A stretch of DNA of 64,000 bases from Singulisphaera sp. GP187 (GTDB taxonomy: Bacteria; Planctomycetota; Phycisphaerae; Phycisphaerales; SM1A02). Made by a program: the position numbers and the translations under genes. The notes under the pieces are model-generated. The model was given only the letters and a program-made list of their open reading frames with translations, had not been told where the DNA came from and did not search any database. The number at the start of each line of letters is the position of its first letter. The stretch's first letter is position 1. Positions 36,495-46,521 of this stretch are shown piece after piece. The stretch lies in assembly GCA_945868805.1 (NCBI GenBank), contig CAMBMO010000001.1, positions 62,001 to 126,000 on the forward strand, in the 5' to 3' direction.

Positions 36495-38264
36495 TTACAT
36501 CGACCGCGGTGAGCCCCGTTTGCTCGCGAGCCACCCGTGGAGCTTTGACTCGTTCCACGTGTTCACGCAATCGGCCGCGACGACCCCTCCTCGGCGAGCG
36601 GTGGCGATCCCATACCGCAGATTGTCCGCGTCGTCTGCGGAATGAATGTCGCAGTCGATTGCGATCATGCATCCGATCTGGGTTGCCACGCGAACATGCG
36701 TATCTCGAAGGTCGAGCCTGGACCAGTGACAGTTGATTTCAAGGGCCGTTCGAGATTCCATCGCCGCATTGCAGAGCGCTTCCATGTCAGGCGATAGTCC
36801 TTCGCGACCCTGAATGATGCGTCCCGTCGGATGACCGAGTATGTGGACGAGCGGATGACGAATCGCGCAGAGCAATCGCCGAGTAGCCACTTCGGGCGCT
36901 TGTCTCAGAGCGGTGTGCGGACTGGCGACGACGACATCCAGTTTCTCTAGAGTCTCGTCGTCGTAGTCAAGTCGACCGTCCGCGAGAATGTCCACTTCGC
37001 TTCCTGCAAGAACTCGAATGCCACCGACTCGAGCTTCGACCTCTCGGATCGCATCGATGTGACGGAGCAGTCTCTCGACCGTGAGTCCATTGGCTTGCGC
37101 ACTCGCGCGACTGTGGTCTGTGATGGCGATCGTGTGAAATCCGCGCGACTTTGCGAGTCTGACCAACTCTTCAATCGTGAGATTCCCGTCACTCGCTGTG
37201 GTGTGGGTGTGGAGTTCTGCGCGAATATCCGATTGTTCGATGAGGCGGGGAGGTGGCTTTGTGAGGTCCGCGCCATTGAGTTCGCGCAGTTCGGGTGGCC
37301 AGACGGGCAGGTCAAGTGCTTCGTAGATCGAATCCTCACTCTTGGATGCGATGGGAGGTCGTTCGGAATCATCTTTCGGATCCTTGGCGATCTGAAAGAT
37401 TCCGTACTCATTGAGACGAAGTCCGCGTGCGATCGCGCGCTCTCGCAAGCCGATGTTGTGATCTTTGCTTCCAGTGAAATACACCATGGCAGCTCCGAAG
37501 GCATCATCCTTGACAATACGAAGGTCAACCTGAATCCCCGAGTTCAACTGCACTGCGCACTTTGTAGCTCCGTTGGCTAACACCTTTTTGATGCCCGGGA
37601 AACTTAGGAATGCCGTGCTCGCCGCGGTCGGATCATCGGACGAGACGAGAATGTCGAGATCCCCGACCGTGTCACGACCTCGCCGAGCGCTGCCTGCAAA
37701 CGCGACCCGCACCGTACCACGCGCCGTGCGCAAGTGCTCGACCACCGCATCTGCGATGGGAAGCGCTTCACCAAGACGAAATCGAATCGGCTGGGATCCA
37801 CTCGCATCGTGAGCGGCAACTGCCTCGCGAAGATTCGCAACTGCTTTCTCGCCCATCCGAGGAATCGTCGCAAGCGATCCGTTCTCGATGGAGGCGCGCA
37901 ATTCGTCGATGTTGGTGACGTGAGCCAGATCCCAGAGAAGTTTCACTGTTTTCGGGCCGATACCCTGCAACGAGAGGAGCAGAGGAAGCCCCGCAGGGAC
38001 TTTCAGTCGCAGAGCTTGCAGTTCTGCGATCTGGCCAGTTTGCACGAACTCGACGATCTTGGCTGCGGTGCTCTCGCCGATTCCTTCAATTGCGCGAAGT
38101 TCGGCCGGAGCCTCTCGAGCCAACTTCCCCAACTCCTTCGGTTCGTTTTCGCAGGAACGAGCCGCCTTGCGATACGCATTCACCTTGAAACCATTCGCAC
38201 CGGTGATCTCGAGCAAGTCTGCGATTTGCGAAAAAGCGGTTGCGCAATCTTGATTCGTCGCCAC
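36495..38264 (-). CDS. polX: DNA polymerase X family with PHP domain
   Basis: GTG start 38264 (VATNQDCATAFSQIADLLEITGANGFKVNAYRKAARSC); VAFAGSARRGRDTVGDLDILVSS; DIRAELHTHTTASDGNLTIEELVRLAKSRGFHTIAITDHS. Confidence 0.93.
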   Translation of the reverse strand: MATNQDCATAFSQIADLLEITGANGFKVNAYRKAARSCENEPKELGKLAREAPAELRAIEGIGESTAAKIVEFVQTGQIAELQALRLKVPAGLPLLLSLQGIGPKTVKLLWDLAHVTNIDELRASIENGSLATIPRMGEKAVANLREAVAAHDASGSQPIRFRLGEALPIADAVVEHLRTARGTVRVAFAGSARRGRDTVGDLDILVSSDDPTAASTAFLSFPGIKKVLANGATKCAVQLNSGIQVDLRIVKDDAFGAAMVYFTGSKDHNIGLRERAIARGLRLNEYGIFQIAKDPKDDSERPPIASKSEDSIYEALDLPVWPPELRELNGADLTKPPPRLIEQSDIRAELHTHTTASDGNLTIEELVRLAKSRGFHTIAITDHSRASAQANGLTVERLLRHIDAIREVEARVGGIRVLAGSEVDILADGRLDYDDETLEKLDVVVASPHTALRQAPEVATRRLLCAIRHPLVHILGHPTGRIIQGREGLSPDMEALCNAAMESRTALEINCHWSRLDLRDTHVRVATQIGCMIAIDCDIHSADDADNLRYGIATARRGGVVAADCVNTWNESKLHGWLASKRGSPRSM

Positions 38265-38289
38265 GGTGCCTCCTATAGGAAATGGTAAG

Positions 38290-38363
38290 CGCGGCCAGCA
38301 GGACTCGAACCTGCAACCCCGAGCTTCGTAGGCTCGTGCTCTATCCAATTGAGCTATGGCCGC
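38290..38363 (-). tRNA. tRNA-Arg (anticodon ACG)
   Basis: GCGGCCA TA GCTC...CGAGC CTACGAA GCTCG...GCAGG TTCGAGT CCTGC TGGCCGC G; 74 nt. Confidence 0.93.
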
Positions 38364-38433
38364 GAGATTTCGCATCATAGCAATGCAACAAATTCATGGG
38401 CAGCAACGGGAGGGTGTCGACAGAAACCTCGTC

Positions 38434-40065
38434 TCAGCGAGCGCCGAGAACGGTCGATCCTTCTCCGGGTTCTGGCGCAGAGTGCGTCGGAAGCTCGATC
38501 GCGGTCGAGAGCGGAGCCGCGGGGCTTGCCGACTTCTTTGCCGAATCGATCAGCATGCCGGCGACGACTGGGAGCACGATCGTGCCCACTCCGCAGATCA
38601 CTGCCGCGATGTATGGCCAGCGAGTGGGCAGCGATGTAATTTCTTCCGACCGCGCCGAAGGAGCCGAGACGAGCGGAACGATCGCCAGTCGTAGGTAGTA
38701 CAACCCGCTGATGGCACTATTGAGCACCGCGAACAAAACCAACCCGAATTGATCCGCTTCAAACGCAGCGATGAACAAGTAGATCTTGCCGAAGAAACCG
38801 ATGAATGGTGGAAGTCCCACCAACGATGCTGCCGAAAGGGCAAGCATCCATGCCATCACTGGGTGTCGAACTCGTAGCCCTGCAAGGTCAGCGAAGGAAT
38901 TGATTTCCTCGCCACGTCGTTCGATCGATGCGAGAACAGCGAATGATGCGGTTGTCATGACCCCATAGGCAAGGAGATAGAAGTAGACAGCTTCGATGCC
39001 TGCCGTTGCCCCTGCAATCAGGCCGAGAATCAAATAACCAGAGTGTGCAACTGAGCTATAAGCGAGCATTCGCTTGACCGAAGTTTGGAGGAGCGCGCCA
39101 ATATTCCCGAGCGTCATCGTGAGAACCGCGATCATCCAGAGGATCGCAGAGATGGAAGTCGGTAGCCCCGAATAGGGAATTCGAACTCCATCCGAATCGA
39201 TAAGCGTGTGCCCAGTCCATCCGACGCAAGTCAGAATCAAGATGAGCGCGGTGAATCCTGCAGTCTTTGGGACGAATGCGAGGAATGCGCTGACATGCGT
39301 CGGGGCGCCTTCGTACACATCCGGCGCATAAAAGTGCATAGGAACCGCGGTGATCTTGAAACAGAACCCGAGCACGACGAGAACGATTCCGATGATCGCG
39401 ATGGTGTCGATGCCACTGCCGGCCGACTGGGTCGCAAAGGCGTCGCGAATCTCCAGAAATGCAAGCGAGCCGGTCGATCCGTAAATCAATGCGAATCCGT
39501 AAAGGAAGACCGCCGTGCTCATTGCGCCAAGGAAAAAATACTTAACCGCCGCCTCTTGATTGCGTGATCCCGAACCGCCTATGGCCACCATGATGTAGGT
39601 CGGAAGCGAGACCAGTTCGATCGCCAGAAAAAGCCAGATGAGGTCCTGAGCGTTGCAGATCAACATCGCGCCGGTCAAGCTCAACAGAAAGAACGCGTAA
39701 AACTCGCCTCGCACAACACGTTGCGGATCGAATGCAAATCGACCACGTGCAACTCCTTCTTCCATCCGGCGATCGACCGAACCAACGGAGACGAGAACGA
39801 GCAAGACGCCGATCCCAGCGATCAGTGGTTTCACAAAGCGACCGAGCATTGGAAGGAGCAGATTCGCTGCCTGCGCATTTTCGGGTGTCCAGGTCAGCCC
39901 GACAGCCACGATGGACGCGATCAATGCGACGCATGTCACAAAGGGGAGCGATGCGCGGACCCCGTGATTCTTGGAGAGTCCCATGATCGCAACAAGGACT
40001 GCGGCCACGAAAAGGATCATCTCGGGGGCCAACAGAATCAGTTTTGGTGCGAGAGCTTCGGTCAT
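38434..40065 (-). CDS. nuoN: NADH-quinone oxidoreductase subunit N
   Basis: Proton-translocating antiporter-like core: EAAVKYFFLGAMSTAVFLYGFALIYG...FCFKITAVPMHFYAPDVYEGAPTHVSAFLAFVPKTAGF. Confidence 0.92.
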   Translation of the reverse strand: MTEALAPKLILLAPEMILFVAAVLVAIMGLSKNHGVRASLPFVTCVALIASIVAVGLTWTPENAQAANLLLPMLGRFVKPLIAGIGVLLVLVSVGSVDRRMEEGVARGRFAFDPQRVVRGEFYAFFLLSLTGAMLICNAQDLIWLFLAIELVSLPTYIMVAIGGSGSRNQEAAVKYFFLGAMSTAVFLYGFALIYGSTGSLAFLEIRDAFATQSAGSGIDTIAIIGIVLVVLGFCFKITAVPMHFYAPDVYEGAPTHVSAFLAFVPKTAGFTALILILTCVGWTGHTLIDSDGVRIPYSGLPTSISAILWMIAVLTMTLGNIGALLQTSVKRMLAYSSVAHSGYLILGLIAGATAGIEAVYFYLLAYGVMTTASFAVLASIERRGEEINSFADLAGLRVRHPVMAWMLALSAASLVGLPPFIGFFGKIYLFIAAFEADQFGLVLFAVLNSAISGLYYLRLAIVPLVSAPSARSEEITSLPTRWPYIAAVICGVGTIVLPVVAGMLIDSAKKSASPAAPLSTAIELPTHSAPEPGEGSTVLGAR

Positions 40066-41696
40066 TCGCTCCTCAGTTCATTGACAGGTTCTTGGTCGTT
40101 CGAAGCAAGGGGAGCTGCGCTGGTGTGAGACATGTGTCGTTCGATCTCTTTGGGGTAGTTCGCGAGCATTTTCTCTGCGCACGGTGCAATTGCATCGAGC
40201 ATCGGCTTCGGTTGCAACCCGAGCCACACGCATGCGACTGCCAACGGAGTCAAGATCACGATTTCTCGTAGGCAGAGATCGCGCGGAAGTCGCGTTGCCT
40301 CGCCACCGTGCGAGGTACTCGAAGAAATGTGTGGCGGTTCTCGGTAGACCCCCCAGACAATCTTGCCGAGCAAGATGAGGAGGTACATCGCTGCGAATAT
40401 CAATCCGAGTCCTGCGACCACTGCGTACCACGGTCCCAGGACGCCGGGATATCCGGTCAATCCATCGTGTTCCGAGATAAAGGTTCCACCGAGACAGAGA
40501 AATTCGCCGACGAACCCATTGAGTCCGGGGAGGCCGATACTCGAGAGCGTAAAGAGAACCATGAAAGAGGACCAGACGGGCATTCGTTTCGCGAGACCGC
40601 CGAGCACGTCCGTGTCCTTCGTGTGATACCTCTCGTAGAACATGCCGATGCACAAGAAAAGTGCACCAGTGGAGAGTCCGTGATTCACCATATAGAAAAC
40701 CGCGCCTTCCGCGCCAACTGGATTGAGCGCGAATAATCCGAGCATGCAGAGCCCCAGATGGGCGACAGACGAGTACGCAATCAGCTTCTTTGCGTCAGTT
40801 TGCACCCAGCAGATGAGTGATGCATAGATGATTGCGATGATCGCAAGCACAGCCACCAAGCTCATGAGTTCGGCACCACCAGCGGGTGCCATCGGTAAGG
40901 CGAATCGGTAATTGCCGTAGGTTCCCAGTTTCAGCATGGCAGAGGCCAAGATGACTGAACCTGCGGTGGGAGCCTGATCGTGCGCAAGGGGAAGCCAAGT
41001 GTGGAGCGGAAAGAGCGGAATCTTGACAGCGAATCCCACCATGAGCGCGGCAAAAAGCCAGTACTGAATCGCGCTTGGTAAGCGAATTGCAGTTTTCGTC
41101 AATGTGTCGATATCGAAATCCCACGCGCCCGAAACGAGCCGATGCTCCCAACCGAGATACAGGAGCGCAGCAAGCATGAACATCGATCCAAGAAACGTGT
41201 ACAGGAACATCTTCGTCGCGGCGACTCGTCGTTCGCTCCCACCATAAATTGCGATGATCAGCGTCATCGGAACGAGCGTGAATTCGTAGCCGATGTAGAA
41301 GAGGATCGCGTCACGCGCCGCAAATGCGAGAATGATCGAGGACCCGAGGACGAGGAACCAGGCGTAGTACTCCTTTGTTCGTTCGGTGATCGCGCTGAAC
41401 GAGCCAAGGATGCAGAGTGGCATCAGAAAGGCGGTCAAGAGGGCGAGGAGGAGCGACACCGTATCGAATCCGACGGAGAGGGTCGTGCCGGCGTCCTTGA
41501 TCCAACTCGGACCGACGTCGGAGGGGAAGTGTTGCGCGTTGTGCCACGCGGGAAAGTTCCAAGCAAAGATCGTGAGCGCACCCAGCGAGACGAGGGTGCC
41601 GAAAAACGCGACCCAACGCGCTGATTTCGAAGGACCGACCGCGATGACTACCGCCGCGACAAGTGGAAACAGAATGCTGACCCAGATCAAATTCAT
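40062..41696 (-). CDS. nuoM: NADH-quinone oxidoreductase subunit M
   Basis: FYIGYEFTLVPMTLIIAIYGGSERRVAATKMFLYTFLGS; KIPLFPLHTWLPLAHDQAPTAGSVILASAMLKLGTYGNYRF. Confidence 0.94.
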   Translation of the reverse strand: MNLIWVSILFPLVAAVVIAVGPSKSARWVAFFGTLVSLGALTIFAWNFPAWHNAQHFPSDVGPSWIKDAGTTLSVGFDTVSLLLALLTAFLMPLCILGSFSAITERTKEYYAWFLVLGSSIILAFAARDAILFYIGYEFTLVPMTLIIAIYGGSERRVAATKMFLYTFLGSMFMLAALLYLGWEHRLVSGAWDFDIDTLTKTAIRLPSAIQYWLFAALMVGFAVKIPLFPLHTWLPLAHDQAPTAGSVILASAMLKLGTYGNYRFALPMAPAGGAELMSLVAVLAIIAIIYASLICWVQTDAKKLIAYSSVAHLGLCMLGLFALNPVGAEGAVFYMVNHGLSTGALFLCIGMFYERYHTKDTDVLGGLAKRMPVWSSFMVLFTLSSIGLPGLNGFVGEFLCLGGTFISEHDGLTGYPGVLGPWYAVVAGLGLIFAAMYLLILLGKIVWGVYREPPHISSSTSHGGEATRLPRDLCLREIVILTPLAVACVWLGLQPKPMLDAIAPCAEKMLANYPKEIERHMSHTSAAPLASNDQEPVNELRSE

Positions 41697-41697
41697 G

Positions 41698-43869
41698 TCA
41701 GTTGAACCCCCGCAACCAGATCCAAGTCACCCATGCGAGAACCAACGCAACTCCGCCTGTCATCGTGATCGCATAGCTCTGGAGAGCACCACTGTAGAGC
41801 GGACGGAAGACCTTTCCAACGGCGATCGGAAACTTCGCAAGTCCATCGACGAGCACGCCATCAAGAAAGTGTCGATCACCGAAGTTCAAGATTTGCGCGC
41901 CAATCCACATCGGAAGTCGGAAACAGGCGAGATAGATCTCGTCGACATACCACCTGTTTTCCATGCAGATCGGAACCCAGCGAATCCACCAGCGTCGAAG
42001 AAGAGCGGCGCGAAGCTGATCAGCGGACTTTCTTGAGTAAAGATGAAAGTACCAAGCGATGAGGATGCCACCAATCGACGCGGTTGATCCGACAATCGTC
42101 AGGCCGGTGTGAGGGTCCAACCCAAGAACTGTTTGGGTATGGACTGCAGCGCCAGTCCCATGGTCGCTCTCCAAGCAGGCACCTTGGTATGCGCTTGAGC
42201 TGGCCATCATTGCCTGTACCCAATTTTCTTTGTGTGCGAAAACATGCCCGTACGCAGGAAAGCCGACCACGACCGCACCAATGGCGAGAATGACGAGGAC
42301 GCCATTGATCGCCCAACGAGGAGCGTGCGGATGAAAAGCCCCATGCGACTCACCTTCTGGCGTCGGATCGGGTTTCCCTTTGTCATGGCTCTGGTCATGG
42401 CTCTGGTCATGGCTCTGGTCATGGCTCTCTGGTCCAGCCTCGTAGTGGACCGGTCCTGCGCAGATGCGAAACCAGACACGGAATGTGTAGTAAGCGGTCA
42501 GCCCAGCAGTCGCGAGCCCGACCCATCCAAGGAAACGGAAGTCACCTCGTTCACTCGTCAATGCTTTGAAAAGGATCGCGTCCTTCGAGAAGAACGCGGC
42601 GGTGTACGGGAAGGCCGAGAGCCAGAGGCACCCAACCAGCATCGTCCAGGAGACGATGCGCCAGCCTGGCATCTGACGGAGTCCGCTCAACTTTCGCAAG
42701 TCGAGTTGTCCAGCGAATCCATGCATGATCGCCCCCGCGGTCAGGAAGAGCAGTGCTTTGAAAAATGCGTGAGTCAGCGTGTGATAGCACGCGCCAAATG
42801 TTGTTCCCACCCCAAGTCCTAGAAACATGTACCCCAACTGAGAAATCGTTGAGTAGGCGAAGACACGTTTGAAGTCGTATTGCGCCATTCCAATCGTCGC
42901 GGCGACCAAAGCAGTCGATCCGCCGACCCAAGCGACCGTTGCGAGCGCCTGGGGATGCAATTCGAAAAACGGATACATGCGCGCAATCAGAAAAACGCCT
43001 GCTGTCACCATCGTCGCCGCGTGAATGAGCGCGGAGACCGGCGTTGGTCCCTCCATCGCATCCGGAAGCCAAGTGAAGAGCGGGATCTGCGCGCTCTTGC
43101 CGAATGCTCCAATCATGAGCAAGAACGGAATCACTGAGAGGTCCCAGTCCACCGAGGTCTGCCCACCATCTTTCATTGCGGCGAAAAGTTCGCCGTACTG
43201 CAGCGTGCCATAGTTGCACCAAAGCATAAAAATGCCAAGAGCCAACCCGAGGTCCCCGATGCGGTTCATGATGAACGCCTTCTTTGCCGCCTCGACGGCA
43301 CTCGGGCGTTCGTAGTAATAACCGACGAGGAGGTAGCTCGCCAAACCAACGCCTTCCCAACCGAGATAGAGCATCACGAGGTTGTCGCCCATGACGAGCG
43401 CACCCATCGAGAAGAGGAAGATGCTCATACCAAAGAAGAACCGCGAGTATCCCTTCCCGCAATCTTCTTCCATGTACTCGCTCGCGTAGATCGTGATGAG
43501 CGTGCCAAGCCCAGTTACGAAGAGCATCCAATAGAGCGTCAACGAATCGATGTAGAGCGCGCAATCCGCGGTGAAGGACTGAAACTTCCCATCACCCCAC
43601 TCAAAGGTGATCCACTGAAAGATCGGGACTTCGACCGGACCGCTATACGCGAAGTAGGCCTTCACGATGACGAAGCACGAACCGGCAAGCGCAACAGTCG
43701 TAATGAGCGCCGGGAGCTTGCTCTTGACCCGAAGCGCGGCGCAAAGTGCGCAGAGAATCGCCGAGAGCAATGGGAGCAGAATGGCCAATCCAACCCATGC
43801 AAGTTCAGGTGCGATCACTGCCTGCGGAATGGAACCAGCTGCAGTCATGAATACCTCGTCATGATTCAC
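41698..43869 (-). CDS. nuoL: NADH-quinone oxidoreductase subunit L
   Basis: MLYLGWEGVGLASYLLVGYYYERPSAVEAAKKAFIMNRIGDLGLALG; QIPLFTWLPDAMEGPTPVSALIHAATMVTAGVFLIARM. Confidence 0.95.
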   Translation of the reverse strand: MNHDEVFMTAAGSIPQAVIAPELAWVGLAILLPLLSAILCALCAALRVKSKLPALITTVALAGSCFVIVKAYFAYSGPVEVPIFQWITFEWGDGKFQSFTADCALYIDSLTLYWMLFVTGLGTLITIYASEYMEEDCGKGYSRFFFGMSIFLFSMGALVMGDNLVMLYLGWEGVGLASYLLVGYYYERPSAVEAAKKAFIMNRIGDLGLALGIFMLWCNYGTLQYGELFAAMKDGGQTSVDWDLSVIPFLLMIGAFGKSAQIPLFTWLPDAMEGPTPVSALIHAATMVTAGVFLIARMYPFFELHPQALATVAWVGGSTALVAATIGMAQYDFKRVFAYSTISQLGYMFLGLGVGTTFGACYHTLTHAFFKALLFLTAGAIMHGFAGQLDLRKLSGLRQMPGWRIVSWTMLVGCLWLSAFPYTAAFFSKDAILFKALTSERGDFRFLGWVGLATAGLTAYYTFRVWFRICAGPVHYEAGPESHDQSHDQSHDQSHDKGKPDPTPEGESHGAFHPHAPRWAINGVLVILAIGAVVVGFPAYGHVFAHKENWVQAMMASSSAYQGACLESDHGTGAAVHTQTVLGLDPHTGLTIVGSTASIGGILIAWYFHLYSRKSADQLRAALLRRWWIRWVPICMENRWYVDEIYLACFRLPMWIGAQILNFGDRHFLDGVLVDGLAKFPIAVGKVFRPLYSGALQSYAITMTGGVALVLAWVTWIWLRGFN
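42382..42429. repeat. In-frame 12-bp tandem repeat (GTCATGGCTCTG x4, last copy imperfect) in nuoL
   Basis: Direct reading; encodes SHDQSHDQSHDQSHDK on the minus strand. Confidence 0.96.
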
Positions 43870-44203
43870 CCAATTCTGACCAAGCGTCCGAACTCAGTGT
43901 TTCGCGTCGACGGTAAAGCAGGACCACCAATCCCAGTGCGAGCGCTGCTTCGGCAGCCGCAACCGTCAAGATGAAAATCACAAAAACTTGCCCCGACACA
44001 TCCATGCGCATCCGAGCGAACGCGATCATTGCAAGCGCGGCCCCTTGAAACATCAGTTCGGTGCAGAGAAACATGATGATCATGTTGCGCCGGCAGAGAA
44101 ACCCCACGAGGCCGATGACGAAAAGCAATGCACTGATCGCCAGTGCCAGAGAAATCTGGCTACCCGCAACAATCGTGAAACCGCTCGCAAGTTCACCGCT
44201 CAA
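43859..44203 (-). CDS. nuoK: NADH-quinone oxidoreductase subunit K
   Basis: GLVGFLCRRNMIIMFLCTELMFQGAALAMIAFAR...GQVFVIFILTVAAAEAALALGLVVLLYRRRET. Confidence 0.93.
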   Translation of the reverse strand: MSGELASGFTIVAGSQISLALAISALLFVIGLVGFLCRRNMIIMFLCTELMFQGAALAMIAFARMRMDVSGQVFVIFILTVAAAEAALALGLVVLLYRRRETLSSDAWSELGES

Positions 44204-45189
44204 CGACTCGACCTCACGGAAGGATCGTCTGCGAGGGTGCCAAGTCCAGCCAGTGTTCGGCGCTCGTCGTCGGCAAGGTCCGTTTGTTTGCGCGCCAGCA
44301 CGACCGCTCCAAGCATCGCCATGAGGAGGATCACGCCCGCCAACTCCAGACTCACTGGAAACTTCGTCACGAGAGCCATCCCAACACGGGAAGTATTGTC
44401 AGGCAGCATCGATGGAGAGAGAATCATGTCCATCGGAGCCGTTTGGGTTGCCCTCTCGACGGAGATGATCGCGGTGCTATCCGAACGGACATCGATCATT
44501 CGTCCATCAGCCCGGGGAACAACACGAGCAACGGTCGGATCGGTTCGCTGCGCTTGTTGAAGGAGGAGTTTCGGCATGGATGCGAGATCGCGCCATCCAT
44601 TGCGAACCGATCGCTCCTGATCGAATCGCGCCGTCGTCGCCGAATCTTGCACCGAAAAGATGCTGCCACCGAGAACTGCAATCAGGACGAATCCCGCAAT
44701 GACCGCGCTCGCAGGCTCGCGAGCAATGCGGTCGTAATCGACCGCGTCAGCGGAACCGATATCGGTGGGGGACTGTTGTGCCAGCATTAACACGAACAGG
44801 TACGTGATGAGAATCGCGCCGGCGTAGACGATCACGAGGGAAAATGCCACGAATTCCGCAGATAGGAGTACGTAGATCGCAGCACCGCTGATCACCACGA
44901 GCACGAAGTACATCGCGGAAAAAACCGGGCGATGGTGTGTGATCACACGGACGGCCGAGGCGACCGACACGAGTGCGCACAGAACCATAAGTCCAAGAGG
45001 GCCAACTTCGGACATTCCAGTCGGAATCGCCCCAATAACAAGCACGAGGATCCAAGCCACTCCAGCGAGACCCAGCACGGTCGCGCCCAACCGAACTTTA
45101 TGTCCAGTCGGCATGAGTATGAGTGCGAGTCCCATGGCGGCAATCGCGCACGCTGCGTAAAAAAGGGTCGGCACCATTACGGCTCTCAT
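44200..45189 (-). CDS. nuoJ: NADH-quinone oxidoreductase subunit J
   Basis: PVFSAMYFVLVVISGAAIYVLLSAEFVAFSLVIVYAGAILITYLFVLMLAQ. ATG 45189 (MRAVMVPTLFYAACAIAAMGLALILMP); ATGA overlap with nuoK. Confidence 0.9.
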   Translation of the reverse strand: MRAVMVPTLFYAACAIAAMGLALILMPTGHKVRLGATVLGLAGVAWILVLVIGAIPTGMSEVGPLGLMVLCALVSVASAVRVITHHRPVFSAMYFVLVVISGAAIYVLLSAEFVAFSLVIVYAGAILITYLFVLMLAQQSPTDIGSADAVDYDRIAREPASAVIAGFVLIAVLGGSIFSVQDSATTARFDQERSVRNGWRDLASMPKLLLQQAQRTDPTVARVVPRADGRMIDVRSDSTAIISVERATQTAPMDMILSPSMLPDNTSRVGMALVTKFPVSLELAGVILLMAMLGAVVLARKQTDLADDERRTLAGLGTLADDPSVRSSR

Positions 45190-45266
45190 GTCTCCGATGC
45201 AGTTTTCGATGCACAAGCGAATCCGATCACATCCGTGTGTCGGGTGAGAGGGGAAGATAATGCCGA

Positions 45267-45932
45267 TTGCGATTGCCTGCAACGACCGAAATGGATTCGT
45301 ACAATCGCACGCTGATGAGCGAACTCCGCAAGACGTTACCCAACTCAATCACCGTCGGGCGACTTGTCTTGGCTGTGGTGTTCTTCTGGCTCATTTCGGG
45401 CGTCGCTTGCACGCCTGGCGAGGATCCGTCGCGCGCCTGGTGGGCCGTGTGGGTTTTTATCGTCGCTGCAGTCACCGACATACTCGATGGTTACCTCGCG
45501 CGGAAGTGGAAGAGCGTCTCACCATTCGGCAGAATCCTCGATCCAGTTGTCGACAAAGTCTTGGTGTTGGGCGGGCTTGTGTTTCTCGCCGCTCCTCCGT
45601 TGCAGGAGGGAAGTGGAATCGTCGCCTGGATGGTGGTGGTCGTGATCGGTCGAGAACTGCTCGTCACCAGCGTGCGTGCGGTTATCGAAGCCACCGGGAG
45701 TCCCTTCGGCGCCGATTGGGGAGGAAAGATCAAGATGCTCGTCCAGTGCGTGACTGTGCCTGTGTGCTTTGGTAACGCAGCAATCGAGTCGAGACGAACT
45801 TCGCCGACCTTCAACCAGTTCGCTGAACTCCTGCTCTGGGGAATGCTTGTGATCACCATCGCAAGTGCGATTCCTGCGCTCATTCGAGCGGTTGCGTTCT
45901 TCAGAAATCACTCCCCGAGGAGCGCAATTTGA
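45267..45932 (+). CDS. pgsA: CDP-diacylglycerol--glycerol-3-phosphate 3-phosphatidyltransferase
   Basis: DILDGYLARKWKSVSPFGRILDPVVDKV matches the CDP-alcohol phosphotransferase motif; LPNSITVGRLVLAVVFF. The start may be 45291 or 45315. Confidence 0.9.
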   Translation: MRLPATTEMDSYNRTLMSELRKTLPNSITVGRLVLAVVFFWLISGVACTPGEDPSRAWWAVWVFIVAAVTDILDGYLARKWKSVSPFGRILDPVVDKVLVLGGLVFLAAPPLQEGSGIVAWMVVVVIGRELLVTSVRAVIEATGSPFGADWGGKIKMLVQCVTVPVCFGNAAIESRRTSPTFNQFAELLLWGMLVITIASAIPALIRAVAFFRNHSPRSAI

Positions 45933-46501
45933 CGAGCGGACGACGAATGCTCGCACGGTTGCCTGAAGGGCAAGCGGGCGGACTGTCGAGGCTGGGTGTT
46001 TTCGCCTTGACCGTTGGGGGACTCGGCTTCTTGCGACCGGCATCTGGTTCGTGGGGGTCACTTCCTCCAGTTGCGATCGTGATGGTAATCGTATGGATGG
46101 GATTCCCATGGTGGGTGATTGTCTGTGCGCTTGCAATGACGGCGTTCCTCTCAACGATCGCGTGCATTGCTTATGGAGAGCAAGCGGAAGCGTCCTTCGG
46201 AGCAAAGGACCCATCGTCTGTCGTTGCCGATGAGACGGCTGGTTGCGCGGTGACTTTGCTTGTCGCGCCGTGGTGGATGATCGCCGATGGGGGAGAGAGT
46301 GTGGTCGCTCGCGCTGCGATCGTGTGCGCGACAGGGTTCTTCTTTTTCCGGCTCTTTGATGTTTGGAAACCTGGATATGTCGCAGACCTGCAGAATCAGC
46401 CATTCGGATGGGGAATTGTTCTCGATGACCTTGCGGCTGGCGCTTGGTCGTGGCCCCCCGTCCTACTCTCAGTTGCTTTGGCGCTCCGGAGCTACCCATA
46501 G
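45929..46501 (+). CDS. pgpA: Phosphatidylglycerophosphatase A
   Basis: LGFLRPASGSWGSLPPVA; DPSSVVADETAGCAVTLL; RLFDVWKPGYVADLQNQPFGWGIVLDDLAAGAW; ATGA-type overlap with pgsA. Confidence 0.9.
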   Translation: MTSGRRMLARLPEGQAGGLSRLGVFALTVGGLGFLRPASGSWGSLPPVAIVMVIVWMGFPWWVIVCALAMTAFLSTIACIAYGEQAEASFGAKDPSSVVADETAGCAVTLLVAPWWMIADGGESVVARAAIVCATGFFFFRLFDVWKPGYVADLQNQPFGWGIVLDDLAAGAWSWPPVLLSVALALRSYP

Positions 46502-46521
46502 ACGGTCGACAGATCGGTCCA

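Noticed and set aside
38290-38378. N-terminal extension of the polX ORF (MMRNLAAIAQLDRARAYEARGCRFESC...)
   Set aside because: This is translated tRNA-Arg; the GTG start at 38264 fits the conserved PolX N-terminus.
42551-43564. 337-aa minus-strand ORF in an alternative frame of nuoL
   Set aside because: Same strand, shifted frame of a well-conserved NuoL; Arg/His-rich nonsense product.
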